A DNA stretch of 64,000 bases from contig CM018035.1 of the NCBI GenBank assembly GCA_008638375.1, forward strand, positions 30,504,807 through 30,568,806. The letters are read 5' to 3'. Positions 1-9,105 of this stretch are shown in pieces. The translations under genes were made by a program, and so were the position numbers. The notes below the pieces were generated by a model, which saw only the letters and a program-made list of their open reading frames with translations, made no database searches and had not been told where the DNA came from. Positions within the stretch are counted from its first letter, which is position 1; every line of letters begins with the position of its first letter. This DNA comes from Nyssa sinensis (lineage: Eukaryota > Streptophyta > Magnoliopsida > Cornales > Nyssaceae).

Positions 1-519
1 ATTCTATGCTAAAACACAAATCACCTTGATTTGTTTCTTTTTTTTAAAAAAAAAAAACGATATGATATAGAAAGTGCTAGAGTGATTCATGCCAATATGA
101 CTAATTGAGTACATAAACATCAACGCTCCAGGAAACGATCCATATAAAACCAAGGACGAAAAACAACCCACGCAAAGTGAGGACCGTTAGAATATCTTTT
201 GCAATACTAACTATCCTGCTATGCAAAACGTTGTAACATTAAACATAACTAATAAACGGTCCCTTCTATGGAACGATCCTCACAATTTAGATTAATGGAG
301 ACTGATTTTAGTCCTAATGTTGTTCGCTAGTTTTTTTTACATGCCCAGATTGCTACATGTATAAAAAATAAAAAATAAAAACAAAATAAAGAAAAAATAT
401 TCTACGCTAAAACTCTTTTTTTGCCCCTTTTTTTTTATAAAAGATTTTAAGAACAGAATAAGGATCACAAGAAGCACAAAAATCAACTAGAATTACTCCC
501 CGGCAATGGCGCCAAAATT
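1..519 (-). mobile_element. Leader of Athila-like element, with PBS
   Basis: AT-rich non-coding sequence read on the minus strand. Positions 497-514 give, on the minus strand, TGGCGCCATTGCCGGGGA. This closely matches the tRNA-Asp-complementary primer binding site usual in Athila/Tat Ty3/gypsy elements. It lies 5 nt inside the LTR at 520-949, so the element runs leftward out of the window. No coding sequence is visible in this part. Confidence 0.7.
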
Positions 520-949
520 TGGTATGCTGTCACAGGCAACCAAAAAAAATAAAACCTAAACTCCTAAAAATATGTGTAGTAGTAGGAGTAAGGATCGTTC
601 TCACGGAGAGTATCTAGCCTAGTTTTATGCTATGTGAACAAGGATGGGGGAAGTTTGAGTATAACAAAAATAATTTTAAGAAAAAAAAAACTAAGGAACA
701 ATTCAAATTAAAATATCGAAATCAATCAAAAGAACAAGCATTTTTCTAAGTCAACATCCACCATCGAAATTTTACAATCGAAGCGCTGTTGAAATTTTCC
801 AAACTCGCCCAATTAGCTTCGTTTTGCACTTAGCGCCTCGATTTGCATCCTAAATCAAAATATAAGAATCATAAGTACATTTAGGTACCAAATAAGTATA
901 AAACACTACACATTAAGGGAGAAAAATATGATATTTTTCATTCTCATCA
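520..949 (-). mobile_element. 5' LTR (430 bp) of Athila-like element
   Basis: On the minus strand the segment begins TGATGAGAATG and ends CATACCA, directly before the PBS. Both ends match, in inverted orientation, the 1360 bp solo LTR at 11536-12895. This copy lacks about 0.9 kb of the centre: the match jumps from the gcgcttcg stretch straight to the ttgtaaaat stretch. It abuts the polypurine tract of the neighbouring chromovirus. Confidence 0.75.
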
Positions 950-990
950 CTCCCCCCTTAAAAAAGTTTGGTCCCCAAACTTTACGTACT

Positions 991-2290
991 TCACATTACA
1001 AAAAGTTGTGGGTACTTGGCACGGATCTCATCCTCTCGCTCCCAAGTGGCTTCCTCGATCTGATGATTCCTCCATAACACCTTCACTAGCGAAATTATCT
1101 TGTTCTGCAAAACTTGTTCCCGAGGATCCAAAATCTGCACTAGCTGCTCAACATACGTTCGATCCTCTTGGACCTCTAGGGGCTCATGTTCAACCACTTG
1201 GTTTGGATTGTGCAAATACTTCCTTAGCATAGAAACATGAAAGATGTTGTACACATGCGCCAATTCTGCTGGTAGGGCAAGCTGGTATGCCACTGGCCCG
1301 ATTCGTTTCATGACCTCAAAGGGTCTGATGTAGCGTGGCCCTAGCTTTCCCTTCTTCCTAAATCTTACCACACCTTTCATAGGTGACACTTTTAGGAACA
1401 AAAAATTTCCCACTTCAAATTCCAGCTCCCTTCTTCGAACATCGACATAACTCTTCTAGCGGCTTTGAGTTGCCAATAAACGTTGTCTGATCAGTTGGAT
1501 TTTGTCAGTTGTTTGTTCCACTATTTTTGGGCCGAATAACTTTATTTCCCCTACTTCTGTCCAGCACACCAGAGATCGACACTTTCTATCGTACAGTGCC
1601 TCATATGGTGCCATATCAATGCTGGATTGATAACTGTTGTTGTATGTGAATTCCACTAGGGGTAGTTGCTCCTCCCAGCTTCCCTTGAAATCCATAACAC
1701 AAAAACATAGCATGTCCTCCAACGTCAGAGTTGTTCTCTCAAACTGTCCATTTATCTCTAGGTGGTAGGCGGTACTAAGACTAAGTTGCGTGCCCATTGC
1801 CTTTTGTAAACTCCTCCAAAATCGGGACGTGAACCTTGGGTCTCGATCAGATACTATAGAAATTAGGATGCCATGTAGCTGAACAATCTCTCGAATGTAG
1901 AGCACCGCCAAATGCTCCAGTATTTGAGTTGTATTAGTTGTAGGGAAGTGCGCTGTCTTAGTCAATCTATCACAATCACCCAAATAGAATCACTCCCTTA
2001 CGGGGTCTTAGGTAACCCTCACACAAAATCCATGGTAATGTGCTCCCATTTCCACTCGAGTATTGGAAGTGATTATAGAAGTCCACCTGGCTTTTGATAC
2101 TTGACTTTGACTTGCTGGCATTTAATACATCGTGTTATAAACTCAGCTATGTCCCTTTTCATTCCTGACCACCAGTAGGTATTTCAGATATCATGGTACA
2201 TTTTCGTGTTTTTGGGGTGTATAAAGAACTTTGAGTTATGAGCCTCATCAAGGATCTCCATTCTAATCTCGGGTACATCTGGCACACAAA
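991..2290 (-). pseudogene. Decayed integrase with C-terminal chromodomain
   Basis: Integrase would insert the cDNA into host chromatin. Read on the minus strand, an HHCC zinc domain is recognisable at about 2100-2270 (AHNS, IHP, then CIKC) with an in-frame stop in it. The catalytic core follows at 1456-1983, with DRLTKTAHF, SDRDPRF and a damaged third block around FERT, where the usual TAYHPQTDGQ stretch is altered. The C-terminal part at 991-1413 has the GPF-type module (GPRYIRPFEV, GPVAYQLALP) and a chromodomain-like end (WRNHQIEEATWE). The pieces are in different frames, so it is a pseudogene. Confidence 0.88.
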
Positions 2291-2360
2291 TTCTGTCTCG
2301 AAAGTACAACACCCCATCCCGAACATTAAATTCTGGATTCCTACCTATCTCAGCATCTAC

Positions 2361-3700
2361 TCAAAATTTGGCCAGCTTTTCATCTCTGGTCTGCAACTCC
2401 TTAATCTTATCAACAATCGTTAGTCTAATCGTCATGTTAACCAACACTACTCTGGAGCCTGACAGAACCATCTCTATCTCCTTTAGCAACTCTAGCTGTG
2501 TAGTCAACAAGCAAGCAAGGCTCCCTGATGACTTCCTGCTTAGAGCATCTGCCACCATATTTTCTTTCCCTAAGTAGCACTGTAAGGTGAGCTCATAATC
2601 CTTGATTAACTCTAGCCATCGATGCTATCGCATATTAAGCTCTTTCTCTGTAAATAGATACTTGAGACTCTTGTGATCAGTAAAAATCTCACATGTCGCA
2701 CCGTAAAGATAATGCCTCCAAATCTTTAAAGTGAACACAATGGCTACGAGTTAAGATCATGAGTAGGGTAGTTCTTTTCATGTGGTCTCAACTGCCACGA
2801 GGCCAAGGCCACTACTTTGCCTTTCTGTATCAAAACACACCCTAAGCCCTTGTGTGATGCGTCACTATGGATTACAAAGCCTTCAGTCCCATCCGGCACT
2901 GTTAGAATCGGGGCTGATACTAGATAGTTCTTAAGCTCTTGAAAACTCTTTTCTCTTTCCTCTGTCCACACAAATGGGATATTCTTTCGGGTCAACTGAG
3001 TGATCGGGGCTGTTATCTTTGAAAAGTTTTTGACAAACCTTCTGTAATAGCCAGCCAATCCCATAAAACTATGAACTTCTGTGACGTTGGTTGGCCGTGG
3101 CCAATTCATAATAGCTTCTATCTTTTGGGAATTCATAGAGATCCCATCTTTAGTGATCATGTGGCCAAGGAATGAGATGTTGGGGAGCCCAAATTCATAC
3201 TTCTTCAGTTTGGTGTACAACTTTTACTCCCGTAGTTTTTGCAACACTTTTCTCAAATGTACTTCGTGTTCTTCAGGGTTCTTGGAATAGAGCAAGATGT
3301 CATCAATGAATACAATCATGAAGTTATTCAAGTACATGCTTGAAAACCCTGTTCATCAAGTCCATGAATGCGGTTGGGGCATTTGTCACCCCAAAAGGCA
3401 TCACTAGGAACTCGTAGTGCCCATAACGGGTTCTGAACGCCGTCTTTTCTACATCTGCCGTTCTGACTTTCAATTGATGGTACCCAGACCTCAAGTCAAT
3501 CTTTGAGAAGACCTGTGCCCCTTTCAACTGATCGAATAAGTCATTTACCCTTGGCTGAGGGTACCTATTTTTTATGGTGACCTTGTTCAATTCTCTATAA
3601 TCGGCGCACAATCTCATGGTCCCATCCTTCTTCTTGACCAATAACACTGGGGCACCCCATGGTGAGGAGCTCGGTTGTAAAAACCCTTGTCTAGCAACTC
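2361..3700 (-). pseudogene. Decayed reverse transcriptase and RNase H
   Basis: The minus strand carries the reverse transcriptase core at 3324-3647, with the [22 protein letters not shown] and [12 protein letters not shown] blocks. The catalytic box reads FIDDI near 3295-3315, where many Ty3/gypsy enzymes have YVDD/FIDD. The thumb/connection follows at 2744-3220 ([17 protein letters not shown]). RNase H begins at [13 protein letters not shown]. The tether motif VADALSRK is at about 2530-2560. At least two frame breaks and several stops separate the blocks, so no functional polyprotein can be made. Confidence 0.9.
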
Positions 3701-3955
3701 TTACAATTGTAATTTCAATTCCTCTAGCTTCGCTGGTGCCATTCGGGATGGGGTTTTGGATATGGGGGAGGTGCTAGGTAGTACATCAATACTGAACTCA
3801 ATTTCTCGGTCAATGGGCATTCCCGGTAGATCATCCAAAAACACGTCAGAGAATTCTCCAACAACTGGAATCTGATCCAAAGAGGGTCCCTGTGAGTGAG
3901 TGTCAAGGACGCTACACAAGAAACCATGACATCCTTTGCGAAGCAGAAGTCTGGC

Positions 3956-4440
3956 CTAGATAACAAAAACAAAATAGGGCGGAGAGGCCACCCTTGTCCT
4001 TTCGAACAGGATGCTTTGCAGTCCTAGACTCTGTATCAGAACTTTCTTGGCTACATAGTCAATAGTGGCATGATTTGCAGTCAGCCAAACCATGCCAAGT
4101 ATCACAAGAAATCCACAAATCTCTAAAGGTATCAGGTCAGCCACTAACTGAGTACCCATGATCTCCACTTCACATGATCTATGCATTATGGTTCCCAATA
4201 GTGATTTCCCTAAAGGGATTGTGACAGTTAGCAAGTAACCTAGAGGCTCAGCTTTTGTGTTCAACTTGGTAGAAAATGTGGGAGATATGAATGAATGCGT
4301 TGAGCCAATGTAAAAAAAAAACATGAGCAGACTGAGAACAAACGGAAAGAATACCTGCGACCATTGAAGTGGTAGCCTGAATATCTCCGAGCGTGATAGA
4401 GAAAACCCTTCCGGGGCATTGTTGTTCGTTCCTTGTCCCT
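3956..4440 (-). pseudogene. Decayed retroviral-type aspartic protease
   Basis: This minus-strand segment between gag and RT matches the position and general sequence of a chromovirus protease that would cleave the Gag-Pol polyprotein. The active-site block reads YIGSTHSFIS, where the family has D-S/T-G followed by ATHSFIS. The catalytic aspartate is therefore lost. The downstream block with GMVWLTANHATIDY corresponds to the family's GMDWL..H.A.IDC region, with Asp replaced. It is clearly inactive. Confidence 0.75.
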
Positions 4441-5421
4441 TCATTGCGAGTTTGGGGGCCTGGCTACAGAGGTTAGTGCAGTAGGTGTGGTGTCGCTCCT
4501 TGGCGGATTTCCCTCGGGGCAGTCTTTCACAAAATGTCCAGCTTGGCCACAACGGTAGCAAACATTACTGTCCCTATAGCATGGCCCTTTGTGGGGCATC
4601 CCACAGGTGGAGCATCTGGTTGCGTTCTCGCTATGTTGATTGGTCCTTCCCTGACTTGGTTTTGTCCCCAAGCTGCGCGATCCAACACTTGATCTGAAGG
4701 ATAAGGATTTCTGTCCTCTATTCCTGTTGCCACCAGATCTTTGGTTCCCTTTTCTTTTAGCATATTCCTCCGTACTCTGCTCTATGATTTTTATAGTCGC
4801 CACTATTTCGTTATAAGTGGTCAATTGTTGGGGCCTGATCCTGTCTTTGATGGCTCATCTCAACCCACCTTCAAACTTTCTGGCCTTCAAATTTTCGATG
4901 TTGATGATATTCGGAGCGAATCTGGACAATTTAGTAAATTTGGCCTCATATACCTCTACCAACATGCCACCTTATTGCAAGACCATGAACTCGACAATTC
5001 TCCGATCCCTGGCCTCTTGGGGAAAATACTTTTCATTGAAAAATTCTGGGAAACGCTACCAGTTCATCTCGGGTTCCCTTGCCTCTTTTAGCAACCACCA
5101 TTTAAAAGCAGCTCCTTTGAACATATACGTGGAGTAAGTCACATTTTGTTTCTCAGTGCAAGTTAGTACTCAGAAGATCCGATTCATCTCAAGCAGCCAC
5201 TCTTCAGCTGAGGTGGGGCCTCATGTCCCATCAAAGGTAGGTGGTTTCAGATCTTGGAATAGTTTATAGAGATATGATTGGTCACGGTTGTCTCCCTGGT
5301 GACCTTTGCGGTCTCTGGAATAATCCTGCCTTTGTCTGTTTCCATTTCCCCGGCGCTTGGGTAGAGTTTCCACTACTCTCTCTAATATACATTCCATTCT
5401 ATCTAGTCTAGCTGTCTCCAT
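4441..5421 (-). pseudogene. Decayed Gag with CCHC zinc knuckle
   Basis: Gag would form the particle and bind RNA. The N-terminus starts METARLDRMECILERVVE at 5421 and reaches the conserved LKPPTFDGT block near 5225. The middle of the protein (about 4825-5220) is readable only with frame changes. The C-terminal part at 4441-4824 holds an upstream CSTCGMPHKGPC cluster and the zinc knuckle CYRCGQAGHFVKDC, a good CX2CX4HX4C. It lies about 155 nt downstream of the PBS, as expected for the first gene. Frameshifts make it a pseudogene. Confidence 0.85.
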
Positions 5422-5575
5422 TGGTGTGCTTCAGATATGTACCATTTACTACAAAAAGGATAACATTTAGCATTTAAGCAAGCACTTAATTATCATAACC
5501 AGTTTCACCTATAAATTGACCCTTTAGACTTCACAAGACTTCTAGTCCTCATCTCCCATGAACCATTAAAACCTA

Positions 5576-5591
5576 GTGCTCTGATACTAAG
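5576..5591 (-). other. Primer binding site, initiator tRNA-Met type
   Basis: On the minus strand, immediately after the LTR, the sequence reads CTTAGTATCAGAGCAC. This matches the TGGTATCAGAGC signature complementary to the 3' end of initiator tRNA-Met, apart from the first bases. It fixes the inner edge of the 5' LTR. Confidence 0.8.
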
Positions 5592-6889
5592 TTGTCACGA
5601 CCCGAAACCCACCTTATGCAGATTAAGGATCGCGGGGCCAGTCCTCAAACTGTCCCTAACAATTTCAGATTAAGGATGAATAATAATAATAATGTGAAGT
5701 TAAATAAATAAATAGCAGAAAGCATAATAAAGTTTTACAGACCATCAAGAGTTTAGTATTTAAGTTACAGATCCTTAAAGCAAAAATAAAACATCCCCAG
5801 GACGTGGACACATGGGAGAATCAAGACAGTACTAGTCTATTACAACTTGGTCAAAAGTCCACTAAATGTCTGCAAGACGTCTATGTAGTAAAATAACGCC
5901 TACACGCAGAAAATACCCTACGGTCCATCTATGGCGTCCCTTCTTGAAAAAGAGATACATAAATCAGAATCAGTTAACTTAGCACAGTAAGTAAATTCCC
6001 TTGCTTTTCCATATGTCAGGGTTAGTACAGAAAGTGTGTAATCAAGGACAAACAAAAAGATATGGAAATACAATAGCCAGTCACTGAAAAATGTGAAACA
6101 ACAAATATGACCTGAGGGTCCAACAGGCACGTCCCATAAGAAAATGATACAAGCGAATAACAAATCAACAATGGGGACTTGGCCTATGCAATAGTTAGCT
6201 ACCACAATTCATAAGTATCACAAATAGCCAAATTGGATCTAATGATAGTCTTATAAGGCATAACAGAGATCAAAGTACCATAAATCAAGCGTATCAATGA
6301 ACAAGGATACAACATCATATAGTCAAGACAAGCATAGCAAGCATATCAAAAATCAGAAAGTGTAATATCATAATATCAATAAATGATATGAATACTAACA
6401 GAATAGATGCTGAAACAGATAGGGCCCGGCATACCCTCAAAAGCACTTATCCGGGTTTACCCACCATCGGGCTCCTGAATAGCACTAGAGCTCTTTACAT
6501 ACATTAGGTCCATTATGGACTTTGACCCGTAGGTCCGGAAGCATCTATAAATCACACGGACGTTGCAAAAGATCACAACCTTAAGCACTCATACTAATAA
6601 AACCATGATCATAAAAATTCCATAGGCGATGTACATATTTGTAGAATAGTAAATCCTCAGTAGTGGGGGGCATAATGATTTCTCAATATCCATGCAAATG
6701 TATAACTGAACAATTTAATCATGTGGGCTATTTGCAATCAATTTCACAAGTTCACAAGGTAGAATGGCATCAATTTGGGAATCAATAAGCATTAGGCATG
6801 AATAAGAGTACTAATTTGGCAGCAGAAAGAAAATGACATTGTGACATGGCTGGGAATCAACACATGTTAGAGTTCGGGTTTTTACTTAC

Positions 6890-6951
6890 CTTGTAACGTT
6901 CCTCCCTTCCTCAAAAGGTATTAGACCGCCTTGTCTTTTCCTTTTGGCGTC
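6890..6951 (-). other. Putative LTR mini-exon (62 nt) in LTR A
   Basis: On the minus strand the segment is preceded by GATTTACAAG|G and followed by ACAAG|GTAAGTAAAAACC, a near-consensus 5' splice site. Corresponding segments with good splice signals sit at the same place in the other long LTRs of this window. A likely upstream donor is at 8361 (TTTTGAAG|GTAAAAACC) and a downstream acceptor at 5943 (CTCTTTTTCAAG). This is inferred from motifs only. Confidence 0.5.
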
Positions 6952-7342
6952 CTTGTAAATCAAGAAGTATTTCTTTGTTTAATACTGCGTAAAATTTTAA
7001 TCTGAGTTTATTTATGAATCTATGGTCTTGTTTTGACAAAACGAACTCCACCATTGGATCCGGAACGTCGAAGAAAGTTAATTTTAGGATTTTACGATTT
7101 TCAATTTGGCCTTGGACATCACTAAGGGCAAAACGACAATTTTATATTTTTACGTGTCTAAATTTTTTAGAATCTCGACTTATAAAACGGATCCCGTCAT
7201 TGGGTCCAGAATGCCCAAAACATTAAGAAAACACTATTCTCTTGACTTATTTGGACATCAGAATTAAATACCATAATTAATTAAATTAATTTAATAAATA
7301 AATTATATTAATAATATATATTTATTAAGTGAGGTTTTGGTC

Positions 7343-7460
7343 ACACGTGCCTTAGTGGCATGGTGGCAGCCTTAGTGGGCATAAGGGCTTTCAGCCCACG
7401 CGCACCACTGTTCGACTCTCACCCGCGGCAGTCTACGCCTTTTTATTCCTTTTTTTTTTA
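7343..7460 (+). other. Antisense tRNA-like module with Pol III boxes
   Basis: The strand opposite to the LTR carries an A-box-like TGCCTTAGTGG at 7348-7358 and a B-box-like TGTTCGACTCT at 7409-7419. T-runs of 5 and 9 (about 7440-7460) follow and could end Pol III transcription. A related module occupies the same context at 27179-27275, and another at 47690-47785. No convincing full tRNA fold was drawn, so it is probably a tRNA-derived or SINE-like remnant. Confidence 0.5.
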
Positions 7461-8451
7461 TTTTCTGTAATAGCCAAACGGTGGACAAGTGTTCTATTCG
7501 CAGATAGGGTATTCCCTATTCCAAACAAGGATAGTAAGTGGATTTATTATCCTCTCAACCAAACGCCCTGATTCTAATTAATTTAAAAACTCAAAACTTC
7601 GCCGTTTTAATAACCCATGTATGCGGTGGGTCAAGTTCTAACCCGACTCGTGACCTGAACCAGCCCTGGACAGTATCATCTCCTTTACGATATTCCGGCG
7701 AGCCTCCGGTCACCTCCTCCTTTGACAGTGACCAGAATTTGTAGAAATTAAATTTTTAAACTCATTTTTTTAACTATTTTCGAAGCTCTATTTCTCACCT
7801 ATTCAATCCTACAAACTCTCATGGGCCTTTTGGTTGCCTTTCCATTCCCTCAACCCCGGTGAAAGGATGAAAATCAACTATTTTTCCCTTTTTTTGGCAA
7901 ACTAAAAATGTCCCCATTCTCCCTCGTTTCTTAACCAAAAATGACATGGTTTGGACAATTGTGATCCTTGGATCAAGGGCTACAAGCTCATGGCTTCCAA
8001 ATGAAGCCATGCTGCCATTTGCTTGACTTGGCTGAAAACCCATCAACTGAGTTTTTGCTATGGTATGCTTGTTACTGAGCCAAAACAGTTGATAACTATT
8101 GCATTGTGACCCTGTGAGGGTCTAGTTTGGATCCCTAACTTCCAAATCAGTTTTCTCTTAGGTTAGTTTTTGGGCAAGCTTCAAGCTCCATCAATGGAGG
8201 TTTTTGAGGTTTGTGGTTTTAGAGCTCTATAAGGCCTTCTTATAACTTCCAAAATGTAGCATATTAATATTTAAGGTCATGCATGCAGTCTATACTTCTC
8301 AAACAGTGAGATATGCCATAAAATTTTAGAGAGAGAAAATCTTTGGCCTTGAGGTTTTTACCTTCAAAATAGTGACACTCTCTGCTCTTTATGGTTCTGT
8401 TCTAGCCTTTAGTTTCCTCCTCCTTATGGTTCTGCTCTTTATGGTTCTTTA

Positions 8452-8522
8452 CTCTCTCTCTCTCTCTCTCTCTCTCTCACTTTCTCTTTATATCTCACTT
8501 TCTCTCTCTACATGCCATGCAC
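8452..8522 (-). promoter_or_regulatory. CT/GA tract with RY motif in LTR A
   Basis: A (CT)14-type run at 8452-8479 and a shorter CT run are followed at 8511-8522 by CATGCCATGCAC. The same pairing of a GA/CT tract with CATGCA occurs in the other long LTRs. GA tracts are bound by plant BPC proteins, and RY (CATGCA) motifs by B3-domain factors. A role in LTR promoter control is an inference. Confidence 0.45.
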
Positions 8523-9105
8523 TTAAGTTCCCACACATGGCAAGTCTGCCTCCTAGCAAATCACTAAATACATTCAGCACACCCAATTTCACACATAACA
8601 TACCATTCCCCTATTGCTATATAAACTAAGTTGTATATTAGCTTCATTAAGTTGCCACACCTACCCATTAAATGGGTTCAACAACTTGTATTTATATCAT
8701 ATATATTACAAATTATGTACATGTATACGTGTATAAACATATTTTTCCAGTATATATATATATATATATTACCGTATTTGACATTTTATTCCATTAAATA
8801 TTATTTATGAAGCACTGGCAATTTTGGTATTAATCCAAAGCTCGGTATCATCATTACCCATTTTACCGATTTTGGGTCCCCGGTGGTGCCTTGTTCCATA
8901 TTCACATTTATCGGCGAATTTTGAAATTAAATTTCATTTTAATAGTGCATCACTCTAATTTGTCCAATCTTTCTTCATGTAGAAATGTTAACATTTTTGG
9001 CCTACTAATCGTAATTTTAAATTGATTAAATAAATATGTATTTAATTTCATTAAATAAAATGTTATTACAAGATTCACTTTGCCTAATTGGGTCAAGGTA
9101 TTACA

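Larger units (their letters stand above)
950..9105 (-). mobile_element. Ty3/gypsy Tekay-type chromovirus (3' LTR outside window)
   Basis: On the minus strand the order is 5' LTR (5593-9105), PBS (5576-5591), gag, protease, RT/RNase H, integrase, chromodomain and polypurine tract (about 950-985, ending in an A-AGGGGGGA run). This is the Ty3/gypsy domain order, and the C-terminal chromodomain with a long LTR fits the Tekay/Del lineage. Frameshifts and stops break every domain, so the copy is dead. Its 3' LTR should lie left of the window, displaced by the Athila-like element inserted at the polypurine tract. Confidence 0.88.
5593..9105 (-). mobile_element. 5' LTR of the chromovirus (3513 bp), LTR A
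   Basis: On the minus strand it starts TGTAATACCTTGACCC at 9105 and ends GGGTTTCGGGTCGTGACA at 5593. These are the same end motifs as the LTRs at 14502, 20095 and 46078. Inside, in element order, are a TA tract (about 8752-8770), a CT/GA tract (8452-8479) with CATGCCATGCA beside it, a GAAG|GTAAA site (8362/8361), an antisense tRNA-like module, a putative 62 nt mini-exon (6890-6951) and a TTTTTCAAG acceptor (5943). Confidence 0.85.
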
